Positions 1 to 8,674 of a stretch of DNA of 64,000 nucleotides are shown here, piece after piece. Source of the DNA: an uncultured Neomegalonema sp. GTDB taxonomy: Bacteria > Pseudomonadota > Alphaproteobacteria > Rhodobacterales > Rhodobacteraceae. A program made the position numbers and the translations under genes. The notes below the pieces were generated by a model. The model did no database searches. It worked only from the letters and a program-made list of their open reading frames with translations, and was not told the origin of the DNA. Positions within the stretch are counted from its first letter, which is position 1; each line of letters begins with the position of its first letter. The stretch spans positions 1 to 64,000 of the forward strand of contig CALKBI010000015.1 in NCBI GenBank assembly GCA_937990185.1, given 5' to 3'.

Positions 1-1195
1 CCGCTTTAAAGACGGTTATGGTCCTGTTGGCGCGTACTTCCTGCACCTCAAGACCTACACCCAAAACGGCATGGGCGAAGAGTACGAATCCAAGTGGTTC
101 CCAGAGCTGCAAAAAATGGTTGGTAAGGAATACCTCGACCCTGAGGCGTCCCACGTCACCCACCGCCCAATTCCGACATGCCTGCGGAACCACGCGCTCA
201 TCAGCGAAGTGAACGCAGGCCGTGGCCCGATCCACATGGTCACGATGCACTCGTTCCAAGATCCGCACCTCGAAGAGGTTGGCTGGGAAAACTTCCTCGG
301 CATGACGGTTGGCCAAGCGGTTCTTTGGGCGGCGACGGATGTTGATCCGAAGAATGAAAACCCTGAGCTGACCACCTCTGAGCCATATGTGATGGGTTCG
401 CACGCGACTGGTTCCGGCGCATGGTGTTCCGGTCCTGAAGATGTGTCACCAGATGAGTATTTCTGGGGCTATAACCGCATGACGACCGTTGAAGGTCTGT
501 TCGGCGCTGGGGATGCTGTTGGCGGAACACCGCACGCATTTTCCTCCGGTTCGTTCACCGAAGGTCGCCTTGCTGCGAAAGCCGCGTGTAAATATATCGA
601 CGACGGCAAAGCCGAAGGCATTGTGGTTTCTGATGCGCAGGTCAATGGGCGCAAAGAAGAAATCTTCAAGCCGATGGAACACTACAAAATCTATCGCAAC
701 GCCATCGTCGCCGGTACGGTCAACCCGCACTACATCAACCCACAGCAAGGTCTTGAGCGCCTGCAAAAGCTGATGGACGAATATTGCGGCGGCGTAACGG
801 TCAGCTACATGACCAACGAGAAACTGCTGAGCATCGGCCTGAAAAAACTCAAGCTGATGGAAGAAGATCTCGAAAGCATCGCGGCGGCAGACGTTCACGA
901 ATTGCTGCGCGCATGGGAGCTGAAGCACCGTCACCGCGCGGCTGAATGTGTGACCCAGCATACCCTGTTCCGCAAGGAAACACGCTGGCCGGGCTACTAT
1001 TACCGAGGTGATTACATGAAGGTCGATGATGAGAACTGGCACGTTCTGACCGTTTCCCGTCGTGACCCTGAAACGGGCCAATACACGATGGAAAAAGCAC
1101 CTTGTTATCACTTGGTCGGCGAAGAAGAAAAAGCTGCGGAAGCCGCTTCAGGTGTTGGACAGACGCAAGCTGAAGAACTCGTACCGGCGCAATAA
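1..1195 (+). CDS. aprA: Adenylylsulfate reductase alpha subunit, C-terminal part
   Basis: The open frame enters the window from the left edge (first full codon at base 2) and gives about 397 residues, roughly the last 60% of a protein usually 620-660 long. It begins RFKDGYGPVGAYF and contains HATGSGAWCSGPEDV, both characteristic of AprA, the FAD subunit that interconverts APS and sulfite plus AMP. The C-terminus carries the usual Trp/Tyr-rich segment (ETRWPGYYYRGDY). AprB should lie just outside the window to the left. With sat 1.3 kb downstream and no other sulfate-reduction gene visible, oxidation of sulfite to sulfate through APS is the likely direction; that is inference. A terminator follows the stop codon directly. 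Confidence 0.95.
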   Translation, partial: RFKDGYGPVGAYFLHLKTYTQNGMGEEYESKWFPELQKMVGKEYLDPEASHVTHRPIPTCLRNHALISEVNAGRGPIHMVTMHSFQDPHLEEVGWENFLGMTVGQAVLWAATDVDPKNENPELTTSEPYVMGSHATGSGAWCSGPEDVSPDEYFWGYNRMTTVEGLFGAGDAVGGTPHAFSSGSFTEGRLAAKAACKYIDDGKAEGIVVSDAQVNGRKEEIFKPMEHYKIYRNAIVAGTVNPHYINPQQGLERLQKLMDEYCGGVTVSYMTNEKLLSIGLKKLKLMEEDLESIAAADVHELLRAWELKHRHRAAECVTQHTLFRKETRWPGYYYRGDYMKVDDENWHVLTVSRRDPETGQYTMEKAPCYHLVGEEEKAAEAASGVGQTQAEELVPAQ

Positions 1196-1216
1196 CGCAA
1201 GGTATGTCTTCAAAAT

Positions 1217-1255
1217 CGGCCTTCCCTGTCACGGGGGAGGCCGCCTTATTTGTTT
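1217..1255 (+). terminator. Rho-independent terminator after aprA
   Basis: A 10-bp stem (CGGCCTTCCC at 1217-1226 pairing with GGGGAGGCCG at 1234-1243, one G-T pair) with a 7-base loop is followed by the T-rich run CCTTATTTGTTT. It lies 21 bases after the aprA stop and should end or attenuate the apr transcript before the next gene at 1285. Confidence 0.75.
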
Positions 1256-1284
1256 GATGATTTAACGGATCGAGATCAACGCGC

Positions 1285-1635
1285 GTGAGCATAATTTTCA
1301 AAACGGATGAAGAGATCGAAGGCATCGCAGAGGTTCTGTGGCGTGACCTCGTGACCAATTCAAACGAGGGCAAGTACGGTGATTTCACCAAAAACTTTGC
1401 GCGCCCGTTTGCGAAAGCAATGAATCAGGTCGAGGCCGGGCATCAATTCGCGAACAGCGAGTTGGCACGCAACCTTGCACCCGATCCTGATTTTCTCGGT
1501 ATCATCCGTCGCGGCGACCACGTCACCGTTCTTTACCGTCAGAAAAGCACCACCAAAGATGGTGAGTGGCTTGGCCGTTTGGTTCTTGGCCTGGAAGATG
1601 AACAAGTGCGCATTTTTGGCGCGACAATATTCTAG
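1285..1635 (+). CDS. Unknown 116-aa protein of the apr-sat cluster
   Basis: GTG start, 116 residues, soluble, no signal peptide or membrane segment. It starts MSIIFKTDEEIEGIAEVLWR and ends in a short beta-rich part (GRLVLGLEDEQVRIFGATIF). I do not recognise the family. It is 3 bases upstream of the FKBP gene, so the two are almost certainly co-translated. The position between aprA and sat suggests a link with sulfite oxidation or with assembly of the Apr complex, but nothing in the sequence shows this directly. Confidence 0.7.
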   Translation: MSIIFKTDEEIEGIAEVLWRDLVTNSNEGKYGDFTKNFARPFAKAMNQVEAGHQFANSELARNLAPDPDFLGIIRRGDHVTVLYRQKSTTKDGEWLGRLVLGLEDEQVRIFGATIF

Positions 1636-1638
1636 GGC

Positions 1639-2154
1639 ATGAGCATGAGTGATATTATCGGCGACGGAAAATTTGTTGAGCTGACCTATAATGTCAGTGA
1701 CAAAAAAACCGGCCATGTCCTCACGACCGTAGAATTTCCGCTTGGCTACATCCATGGCCATACCGAAGTACTTGCACCGTTCGTCCATCGCCAGCTTGAG
1801 GGCAAAAAGGCGGGCGAAGAGATTGAAGTCGAAATCGACGGAAACGAAATCTACGGTGCGCGAGACGAGTCTCTCGTCTTTACAGACCGCATCGAAAACG
1901 TGCCCGAAGCGTTTCGCAAGGTCGGCAATACGATCCTGATGGAAAACGATAAGGGCCAGACGAAAAGCTTTCTGGTCACGCGCATGGATGACATGACGCT
2001 CACCGTTGATGGCAACAATCCCCTCTGCGGACGTGAAGTCATCTTCACCTTGCAAGTTCTGACAGTGCGCGACGCAACACCGCAAGAAGTCGAAGCCGGC
2101 GGCGCGATCCTGCCAGAGCCGGATATTGATCCATCCTTGCTAAAGCCAACGTAA
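1639..2154 (+). CDS. SlyD-like FKBP-type peptidyl-prolyl isomerase
   Basis: The 171-residue protein has the SlyD/FkpB arrangement: an N-terminal FKBP strand (VELTYNVSDKKTGHVL), then the pattern PLGYIHGH near residues 34-41, an inserted-flap region, and the typical closing VDGNNPLCGREVIFTLQV followed by VRDATPQEVEAGG. The His/Cys-rich metal tail of E. coli SlyD is absent. These enzymes catalyse proline isomerisation and act as folding chaperones, sometimes in metal insertion. Next to aprA and sat it may help fold or load an Apr-related protein (inference). Start ATG at 1639; a second ATG two codons later is also possible. Confidence 0.85.
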   Translation: MSMSDIIGDGKFVELTYNVSDKKTGHVLTTVEFPLGYIHGHTEVLAPFVHRQLEGKKAGEEIEVEIDGNEIYGARDESLVFTDRIENVPEAFRKVGNTILMENDKGQTKSFLVTRMDDMTLTVDGNNPLCGREVIFTLQVLTVRDATPQEVEAGGAILPEPDIDPSLLKPT

Positions 2155-2199
2155 TTACGATTTTGAGATTAACTGAACAACCACGACAAGAGGTAAATT

Positions 2200-2358
2200 A
2201 TGGGTAACGTAGACGCAAAAGCGCCGGTTCCTGAGGGAAAAACGCCTTACTACACAACACGCCAAATGGCCCCGAATGAAAAGGGTTTTGTCGGGTACGA
2301 AACTGTATGGAATGAATTCCATAAGGAAGTTCCTTACGAGACACCGAAGCGTCCATAA
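2200..2358 (+). CDS. Small 52-aa protein upstream of sat
   Basis: A 52-codon frame starts at ATG 2200 after a good ribosome site (AAGAGGT, 7 bases upstream). The peptide starts MGNVDAKAPVPEGKTPYYTT, is rich in Pro, Tyr, Lys and Glu, has no membrane segment or Cys, and ends in VPYETPKRP. I do not recognise it. The spacing to the FKBP gene (45 bases) and the strong ribosome site support a real gene; the hairpin that follows suggests that it ends a transcript or is expressed at a different level from sat. Confidence 0.6.
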   Translation: MGNVDAKAPVPEGKTPYYTTRQMAPNEKGFVGYETVWNEFHKEVPYETPKRP

Positions 2359-2394
2359 GCGTCTGCTTCGTCTGCGGCCAAGCGATAGAGTTTA

Positions 2395-2448
2395 GCTGAA
2401 AGGCTTGTTACGCTGTGCGTGACCCTTTCAGCGGCTGTTCGATTTTTA
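2395..2448 (+). terminator. Hairpin with T-run between 52-aa gene and sat
   Basis: GCTGAAAGG (2395-2403) pairs perfectly with CCTTTCAGC (2424-2432), and an inner stem TTACGC/GCGTGA can extend it. A run of five T follows at about 2443. It can be a terminator or an attenuator between the small gene and sat; the T-run is a little far from the stem. Confidence 0.5.
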
Positions 2449-2535
2449 CGCTAGGCTTCGCGCTCTATTGCGCCAAATCAATAAAACACCTTGCGCTGTT
2501 TGCCTAAAGACACGCGATTTTTCGGGAGGCTTCTC

Positions 2536-3717
2536 ATGCCAAAACTTGTCCCACCTCACGGATCAGATGAGGTCAAGCCTCTCCTCTTGCCGGAAAGCGA
2601 CCGCGCTGAGGAAATGAAAGAAGCGGAAACGCTTACGAAAGTTCCGCTCACCAGCCGCGAAGTCTCCGATGTCTTTATGTTCGGGATGGGAGCTTACACC
2701 CCGCTTGACGGCTTTATGACCGAGGCCGATTGGCGCGGTGTTTGTGCTGACATGAAGCTGGAAAACGGTGTTTTCTGGCCGATCCCGATCACGATGTCGG
2801 CTTCGGAAGAACTCGCCGGAAAGATCAAAGTCGGCCAAGAAGTTGCTCTGACAGATGGCGAAAGCGGTGAAATTCTTGCAACAATGTCGGTCGATGAGAT
2901 TTACGCAATCGACAAAGAGTTCGAATGCTCAAACGTCTACCGCACCACGGACGTGGCGCATCCGGGCGTACAAAAAGTCATGGAGCAGGGCGCGTACAAT
3001 CTCGGCGGGCGTATCCGCGTCATATCCGAAGGCGAATACCCGTCGAAATATCCAGACCTCTATCTGCGGCCTCTTGAATCCCGTGCTTTGTTTGAAGAAA
3101 AAGGCTGGTCCCGTGTTGCCGCCTTCCAAACCCGCAACCCTATGCACCGCAGTCACGAGCACCTCGCCAAGATAGCCGTTGAAGTCACCGATGGCGTCTT
3201 CATCCATCAGGTTCTTGGTAAACTGAAACCGGGCGATATTCCGGCTGAGACGCGCACCGAAGCGATTCAGGCGATGATCGACAATTACTTCGTCAAGGAC
3301 ACCGTGGTGCAAGCGGGCTATCCGATTGAGATGCGCTATGCCGGTCCGCGCGAAGCCTTGCTTCATGCTCTGATCCGTCAAAACTTCGGATGCTCGCACC
3401 TGATTGTCGGGCGCGACCATGCTGGTGTTGGCGATTATTATGGCCCCTTCGATGCCCATCACATCTTTGATGAAATTGGCGAAGATGCGCTGAAAACCCA
3501 AGCGTTGAAAATCGACATCACATTCTATTGCCGCAAGTGCTATGGCATGGCGACGGGCAAAACCTGCCCGCATAGCCGCGAAGATCAAATTCAGATTTCC
3601 GGCACGGAACAGCGTGAGATGCTCTCGAACGATGCCGACATCCCGGCAGAGTTCAGCCGCCCTGAAGTCGTTGCCGTGCTGAAGAAATACTACGCTGGTT
3701 TGAAGTCTGCGGGCTAA
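2536..3717 (+). CDS. sat: ATP sulfurylase (sulfate adenylyltransferase)
   Basis: The 393-residue homo-oligomeric type Sat catalyses ATP + sulfate = APS + PPi; in sulfur oxidisers it runs in reverse and yields ATP. Visible motifs are QTRNPMH (about residues 198-204) and GRDHAG (292-297), which bind the nucleotide, and a C-x2-C-x8-C-P-H cluster (residues 332-346) matching the zinc site of the dissimilatory family. I chose ATG 2536 because GGGAGG lies at the right distance; an in-frame start 45 bases upstream has no such site. The metallophosphatase starts 9 bases after its stop. Pairing with aprA supports the dissimilatory (reverse) role. Confidence 0.95.
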   Translation: MPKLVPPHGSDEVKPLLLPESDRAEEMKEAETLTKVPLTSREVSDVFMFGMGAYTPLDGFMTEADWRGVCADMKLENGVFWPIPITMSASEELAGKIKVGQEVALTDGESGEILATMSVDEIYAIDKEFECSNVYRTTDVAHPGVQKVMEQGAYNLGGRIRVISEGEYPSKYPDLYLRPLESRALFEEKGWSRVAAFQTRNPMHRSHEHLAKIAVEVTDGVFIHQVLGKLKPGDIPAETRTEAIQAMIDNYFVKDTVVQAGYPIEMRYAGPREALLHALIRQNFGCSHLIVGRDHAGVGDYYGPFDAHHIFDEIGEDALKTQALKIDITFYCRKCYGMATGKTCPHSREDQIQISGTEQREMLSNDADIPAEFSRPEVVAVLKKYYAGLKSAG

Positions 3718-3726
3718 AGCGACACG

Positions 3727-4488
3727 ATGCTGATTGCGCATATCTCGGACACGCATATCGCTCTTGATACGCCTGATTCAGAAACGCGCATCAGCGACTT
3801 CGAGCGCACGATTGCCCATATCAATGCGCTCGATCCGCAACCGGATGTGATTTTTCACACCGGCGATCTTGTCCAAAATGGACGCCTAGACGAATACACC
3901 CACGCGGTTGAAATTTTGGCAGAAGCCCGCGCGCCCGTCTACGTCATTCCGGGCAATAAAGATGATCGCGTAAACCTTCGGTCCGCTTTTGTAGGGGCTA
4001 GTTATCTCGATAGAAAATCGCCGTTCATTACCTATGCGATTGACGATTTCCCAGTCCGCCTGATCGCGCTCGACACCCTCGATCCGGGGAATAACAAAGG
4101 TGATTTCTGCGCGGATCGTGCAAGTGAATTGACGGCTCTGCTATCGACAAATCACACAAAACCTACGGCTGTCTTCGCCCATCATCCGCCCTGCAAAATC
4201 AATGTCGGACCGGAGCCTTGGAACTTTGTCACCGATGAAGCGATGCAGCGTCTCAGTGAACCGTTACAGCAATCAGAAAATGTAATCGCGGTTTTCTGCG
4301 GCCATGTGCATCGCCCGGATTTCGGTGAGATCGACGGAACACCTGTTACCGTCATCCCCTCAATTGCTACATCGTTGCGGTGGGGAGAATACCCTGAGGC
4401 AATAAAAAACTGTCCGATTTATTTCCTGCACAGTTACGATCCAGCAACCGGCTTTTCCACGGCGTCCCAAGTGGTTGACCATCAATAG
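3727..4488 (+). CDS. CpdA-like calcineurin-type metallophosphatase
   Basis: A 253-residue protein of the class III phosphodiesterase family. Metal-site motifs are in order: SDTH (residues 7-10), GDL (46-48), GNKDD (76-80), HH (152-153) and GHVH (192-195). The third motif is normally GNHD, so the catalytic His is Lys here, while all metal ligands remain. Family members hydrolyse cAMP or other phosphodiesters; because of the change the activity is uncertain. It follows sat by 9 bases and is probably in the same transcript. Confidence 0.85.
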   Translation: MLIAHISDTHIALDTPDSETRISDFERTIAHINALDPQPDVIFHTGDLVQNGRLDEYTHAVEILAEARAPVYVIPGNKDDRVNLRSAFVGASYLDRKSPFITYAIDDFPVRLIALDTLDPGNNKGDFCADRASELTALLSTNHTKPTAVFAHHPPCKINVGPEPWNFVTDEAMQRLSEPLQQSENVIAVFCGHVHRPDFGEIDGTPVTVIPSIATSLRWGEYPEAIKNCPIYFLHSYDPATGFSTASQVVDHQ

Positions 4489-4567
4489 CTCGCTAAGATT
4501 TTGACTCTCCCCGAAAACGCGCGATTATCAAGCGGCGCATGTTGGTCACAAACTTGGGGACACACCG

Positions 4568-5506
4568 ATGGATTACGCCGCCGCGAAACAGACGGATGTT
4601 GCCGAAATTCCGGTCATAGACATCTCGGGTTTGATGCAGACCGGAGAAACCGCTCAAGCCGCTGCCGCTATCCATGAGGCCGCAACCCGTGTGGGTTTCT
4701 TTTATCTCTCCGGCCATGGCATCGCCCCTGAACTGATGGCACAGGCTTTCGCCGTTACGCGAGATTTCTTTGACCAACCCGAGGCCGTCAAAGCCTCCGC
4801 TGCCGTTGATACCAATCAACGTGGTTGGATGGCGACGGGCATGGCCACGATGGAGGGTGCTGCCACCCATGATCTGAAAGAAGTCTTCTTTTGGGGCGCG
4901 CCAGATCACCCGCCCGAGAATCGCTGGCCCGCCGATTACCCCCGCCTACAAACCGAGATCACCCCTTATTACCGAGCCGTCTGCGGTATCGGGAACGCGG
5001 TGCTGCGCGCGATTGCGGCGGGTTTTGATTTACCGGCTGATACGTTTGAAGCCGCGTATGAGCGGTCAATGGCGCGCGGCCAACTCGTCTATTATCCGCC
5101 CTCGACCGTCGATGATGAAACAGAACAACGCTTCGGCGTCGCACCCCATACAGATTTCGGAGTGCTGACGTTTCTCTTGCAAGACAACAATGGCGGCTTG
5201 CAGGTCCGAAATCGGGATGGCGATTGGATCGAAGCCCCGCCGATCCCCGGTACGCTGGTTTGCAATATAGGCGACCTGCTGCAACGCTGGACCAATGACC
5301 GCTTTGTCTCAACACTTCATCGCGTGATTAATAGATCCGGCAATAAGCGTCACTCGATCCCGGTCTTCTTTGACCCCAGCCCAGATGCAATCATAGATCC
5401 CCGCGCGCTTGGCACGCCGGATGCCGAGGCAAAACATGATCCGATAACAGCCGCCGGCCACATCGCGGCACGAAACAAAAAGACGTTCTCGCAATACAAG
5501 TCGTAA
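4568..5506 (+). CDS. Isopenicillin N synthase-family 2OG-Fe(II) oxygenase
   Basis: The 312-residue protein has the DIOX N-terminal segment (IPVIDISGL, GFFYLSGHG) and the double-stranded beta-helix core. The iron facial triad is visible as H194-x-D196 (PHTDFG) and H251 (TLHRVIN), and R261-x-S263 should bind the 2-oxoglutarate carboxylate. The substrate cannot be read from sequence; this bacterial branch includes many enzymes of unknown role. It stands alone on the plus strand, with the copper operon convergent downstream. Confidence 0.88.
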   Translation: MDYAAAKQTDVAEIPVIDISGLMQTGETAQAAAAIHEAATRVGFFYLSGHGIAPELMAQAFAVTRDFFDQPEAVKASAAVDTNQRGWMATGMATMEGAATHDLKEVFFWGAPDHPPENRWPADYPRLQTEITPYYRAVCGIGNAVLRAIAAGFDLPADTFEAAYERSMARGQLVYYPPSTVDDETEQRFGVAPHTDFGVLTFLLQDNNGGLQVRNRDGDWIEAPPIPGTLVCNIGDLLQRWTNDRFVSTLHRVINRSGNKRHSIPVFFDPSPDAIIDPRALGTPDAEAKHDPITAAGHIAARNKKTFSQYKS

Positions 5507-5553
5507 GGATGGACTGACCCTTCAGGTAAAAAGAGACAGTCCAGAGCAACCTC

Positions 5554-6066
5554 TTAATTGCTATGCCCGGAGTGATCTTTCTTTGCGCCATGACCGCTAT
5601 GATCTTTGGCTTTCGAAGAGCGCTTGCGCTTTTCGACATTGAACGTGACGTCAACGGAACCGGCATTCTCAAAGGAAAGCGTCACGTCGTTCTGCTCCCC
5701 TTCTTTCAGGCGCTTCTTCAAGCCCATGAACATCACATGCAACCCGCCCGGTTCAAAGCTGACGGTTTCGCCTGCCGGAATAACAACGCCATCATGCTGA
5801 TGCAGCATCTTCATAACGCCGTCTTGTTCTTCAGATTTATGCAGCATTGTGCGCGGAAAGTCCGAGCTGATCGAGATCAAGCGATCGTCCTCATCCCCAT
5901 GATTGGTGATCGTCATATACCCGGCGGCGGTAACAGAGCCGGGCGGGGTCGCAAAGCTTTTGGGGTGCGCGATGCTGAGATCACCGACTTTATAATCATC
6001 AGCAAAGGCAACGTTTGAAGCCAGCACTGCAACAGCAGCAACCAGAACGGTCTTGAAAAATGTCAT
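5554..6066 (-). CDS. Periplasmic copper chaperone PCu(A)C
   Basis: A 170-residue exported protein: signal peptide (residues 1-21, cleavage after AFA), then the PCu(A)C domain. Copper ligands follow the family pattern: H76-x10-M87 and then H110-x-M112 (GGLHVMFMGL). The family delivers Cu(I) to the CuA site of cytochrome oxidase. The C-terminus adds a Lys/His tail with two copies of KDHSGH, likely an extra copper-binding extension. The ATG at 6066 was chosen because GGAAG precedes it and the signal peptide starts there. The DUF2946 gene lies upstream in the same direction. Confidence 0.9.
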   Translation of the reverse strand: MTFFKTVLVAAVAVLASNVAFADDYKVGDLSIAHPKSFATPPGSVTAAGYMTITNHGDEDDRLISISSDFPRTMLHKSEEQDGVMKMLHQHDGVVIPAGETVSFEPGGLHVMFMGLKKRLKEGEQNDVTLSFENAGSVDVTFNVEKRKRSSKAKDHSGHGAKKDHSGHSN

Positions 6067-6121
6067 ATCAATACTTCCATAGGAACGCGGCAGGCCGCGC
6101 ATAAATCTGAGTCGAAAATAA

Positions 6122-6469
6122 TCAGACGATGGAAGAGGGCGGCGCACGGGCATTGCGGGTTGCTTGTTGTGTACTGGCAATCAGGCCGGATATAGCCGTT
6201 ACAAGGTAAAATCCTTCGACCTGCCGCGAAATCTTGCAATCGGAAACACTAGGAGTATCCGACGCAGGCATCAGACACAGCACGCAATGCGCGTCGTGAT
6301 GGGCTTGCCCTTCGCCATCCGGCGCACAGAGCATTCCGGCGGCGGCATAGGCGGCCTTTACTTCATCCGCTGGCATCCGCCCCGGCACAGGACACAAAAA
6401 CGCCGCCAGCACCAGCGCAAGAACCGCGCGATGCCAAAGGGTCTTTAGAGCTGGAACAGTCAGGGTCAC
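6122..6469 (-). CDS. DUF2946-like small exported protein
   Basis: A 115-residue protein with an N-terminal hydrophobic segment (about residues 14-28, AVLALVLAAFLCPVPG) and the motif CxxxxxxxxxHHDAHCVLCLMP, which resembles the Cys/His site of DUF2946 proteins. This family often neighbours copper and cytochrome-oxidase maturation genes, which agrees with the PCu(A)C gene 55 bases downstream. Biochemical role unknown; metal binding by the His/Cys cluster is inferred. Confidence 0.65.
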   Translation of the reverse strand: MTLTVPALKTLWHRAVLALVLAAFLCPVPGRMPADEVKAAYAAAGMLCAPDGEGQAHHDAHCVLCLMPASDTPSVSDCKISRQVEGFYLVTAISGLIASTQQATRNARAPPSSIV

Positions 6470-6482
6470 AAGCGATTCCGGT

Positions 6483-7088
6483 TTATTTCAGGTCGCGATA
6501 CCACGTCTCGTGGCTTCCTTGCCAGTTCTCCATACCCGGCTTGGTCAAACAGCCGCGCGGCGAAACATAGCTATCGATTCGGCGTCTTGGCTTCTCATGC
6601 CAACGAATATTGAACGCCCACATTTTAGGAAAAAAATAGAGGCTGTCATAAGGCAAATGATCGTGAACCCACCAGGCGAGCTTTTGCCACCCGCCTTCTT
6701 CGGTTACTTGCTCAACAAAACCGGGAACAACGATGGTTGCCATAGCCCCCATATAACCGTTCTTATCTCTTACATCCCAGATATGCGCAGCGGCAGTGTG
6801 CTCGTCCGTGCCGCATGACCAGTTGTTTTTATTTCCCAGCGTATTCACTTCTGAAGTGCGATGACCAGAACGAATAATAATTCGCCCCCAGCGCGCGTTC
6901 AGCGGCTCGAGCAATTCTTCACACAATCGCGTGCCTGCTGCGATGGCGAGGTCAGGGTTTTCCGGTACGTTCTTCAGGCCATGCATCTGAGCGATTTCAG
7001 AATACAGAAATTCCCGCATTTGAAAGTGCTTTGATAATTGTACGCGGCCAAGCGTTTCCAATGCGCGAACCGTTTGCGGGCTTCTCAT
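6483..7088 (-). CDS. Peptidase M15-like protein
   Basis: A 201-residue protein with the M15A-like pattern: an FLYSE segment near the start, then RSGHRTSEVNTLG, and EHTAAAHIWDV, which provide the zinc ligands (His, Asp/His) in D,D-carboxypeptidase-like enzymes. No signal peptide is seen, so a cytoplasmic or phage-like endolysin origin is possible. The ATG at 7088 overlaps the stop of the upstream GGCT-like gene by 4 bases (ATGA), which shows translational coupling and fixes the start. Confidence 0.7.
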   Translation of the reverse strand: MRSPQTVRALETLGRVQLSKHFQMREFLYSEIAQMHGLKNVPENPDLAIAAGTRLCEELLEPLNARWGRIIIRSGHRTSEVNTLGNKNNWSCGTDEHTAAAHIWDVRDKNGYMGAMATIVVPGFVEQVTEEGGWQKLAWWVHDHLPYDSLYFFPKMWAFNIRWHEKPRRRIDSYVSPRGCLTKPGMENWQGSHETWYRDLK

Positions 7089-7660
7089 CGCCCCACCTTT
7101 CGGGTGAGTTCCTGCCACCACGGATCAGCCGCGAGCGCACGCCTTAACGGAGTATCTGTCGCGACGGGCGCGCAGTTGATATATTCCTCGGCGGCAGCGA
7201 GGCTTTCTCCGCTCAGAGACTTGAGGTAATCGATGCCGCGCGCAACGGTGAACCCGTCAAAATTCCCGTTCAGATCCGTCCAAACCGCACCGGCGGCATT
7301 TTCAGCCACGCACCATTCTCTTACCAGATCGGCCACACCGCCGTAGTTGGATTGTTGACTGTCATCGGTCAGGTCGACCCAACCGATATGATCCAGCTCC
7401 GTGCGTTCCCGTGCGGCCAGATCATCAGCGGCCTCTGCAACGGTTCCACGAATGCTCCGAATAGCATGGCTCGGGCAAGGATCGCCAGCCTCGTCAATCA
7501 CCAGTGCCAAGGCTTGTTTTCTCTTCGGCGAGATGCGCGTGAATTCCAGCGGGAATTGCGGCCCGACGTCCATGCGCCAATCGCCGGTGACTTTGGGCGC
7601 AAGATCATCGAGATCCCAAATCAGCGAACCATAACCCAGAATATAAATTGGTTTTGTCAT
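7085..7660 (-). CDS. Gamma-glutamylcyclotransferase-fold protein
   Basis: A 191-residue protein that begins MTKPIYILGYGSLIWDL; GYGSLIW is the substrate-loop signature of the GGCT/ChaC superfamily. Family members cleave gamma-glutamyl amino acids or glutathione to 5-oxoproline. The open frame continues upstream, but the motif-bearing start at 7660 is the natural one. Coupled by a 4-base overlap to the M15-like gene. Confidence 0.75.
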   Translation of the reverse strand: MTKPIYILGYGSLIWDLDDLAPKVTGDWRMDVGPQFPLEFTRISPKRKQALALVIDEAGDPCPSHAIRSIRGTVAEAADDLAARERTELDHIGWVDLTDDSQQSNYGGVADLVREWCVAENAAGAVWTDLNGNFDGFTVARGIDYLKSLSGESLAAAEEYINCAPVATDTPLRRALAADPWWQELTRKVGR

Positions 7661-7779
7661 GACTGGATCGTAGCGTCTTGACGCGAGAGAAGGAAACCCC
7701 GACCTTATGATATGATTGAAATGCGCTTTACTGCTTTTGCTGACGATGACGAAACGCGCGTCCCACATAGGAATCTCTG

Positions 7780-8622
7780 ATGCCTGTTCGTTATGCTCCT
7801 TATGCCGATGCGCGTCAGCGCCGTAAACCGGGCTTAGCGCCGCTCGATTTTTCAACTTGGATTGAGACGGACGAATATTTTTCCGATCAAATGACCTATC
7901 GTGAGCGCCTGATTGACGAGCGTCGCGCTGTTGTTTTTGCCGAGACTGATAACAGCGAACCGGCACAAAACGAACTGCTCGAAACCTTGCTTGCAAATCT
8001 TGACGCGCGATCCGATTACGATGTTAGCGCGGCGGAGGTGCGTCGGCCTGACGGTGTTATCGTGCCTCTACGGGACGATCCTCCCGTCCTCACATCGGGT
8101 CGCTTGGCGCAGGAAGATTTTTGTGTCTTGGAGAAGGGTGCAGAGGAATACGTACTTACCTCTGCTATCCTTTGTTTTCCGTCGCGGTGGTCACTGGCCG
8201 AAAAAATCGGGCATCCCTTAACAACGATTCATGATCCGGTTCCCGATTATACCGAAGACCTCGCCAAGCGCGTGAATCGCGTTTTTGAGGGCGTCAAAAC
8301 CGGCCTCCCGTTATGGCGCGCGAACTGGACAGTGCACGATCATTCCGAACTGCACCAACCCTCAGGCGGATGGAGAAAAGAAGAGGGCGGCGAGACGCTT
8401 TATATCCGTGTCGAACGTCAGACATTCGTTCGCCTGCCCAAAACCCAAGCGGTCGTATTTGGTATCCGAACTTTCATTGATCCGCTCGACAATCTTTCAG
8501 ATGAACAAGCCGCTGCCTTGCTGGAACTGGTTGCGGTGCAAGACGCCGATGACATCGATTATCGCGGCGGCGAAGCGCTTCACGAAAAAATTCTCGTCTA
8601 CCTCACCGCTAGGCTGGAATGA
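7780..8622 (+). CDS. DUF3445 heme-dependent oxidative N-demethylase-like protein
   Basis: The 280-residue sequence carries the family's conserved stretches: CFPSRWSLAEKIG, PVPDY, RANWTVHD, YIRVERQTFVRLP and VVFGIRTFIDPL. The family includes the alpha subunit of a heme-dependent oxidative N-demethylase acting on dimethylamine-type substrates. That would fit the methylated-amine genes elsewhere in this window, but no partner subunits are adjacent, so the substrate is open. Start ATG 7780 follows AGGA. Confidence 0.8.
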   Translation: MPVRYAPYADARQRRKPGLAPLDFSTWIETDEYFSDQMTYRERLIDERRAVVFAETDNSEPAQNELLETLLANLDARSDYDVSAAEVRRPDGVIVPLRDDPPVLTSGRLAQEDFCVLEKGAEEYVLTSAILCFPSRWSLAEKIGHPLTTIHDPVPDYTEDLAKRVNRVFEGVKTGLPLWRANWTVHDHSELHQPSGGWRKEEGGETLYIRVERQTFVRLPKTQAVVFGIRTFIDPLDNLSDEQAAALLELVAVQDADDIDYRGGEALHEKILVYLTARLE

Positions 8623-8674
8623 TGTTTCGCCGCGCGTCACATGATCACCGCGGGATCGTAGCAAACCACAACAG

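Noticed and set aside
446-1111. 221-aa minus-strand ORF inside aprA
   Set aside because: Shadow of the AprA coding frame; no ribosome site, no recognisable protein.
2929-3756. 275-aa minus-strand ORF across sat
   Set aside because: Antisense frame of a well-supported enzyme gene; composition is a mirror of sat codons.
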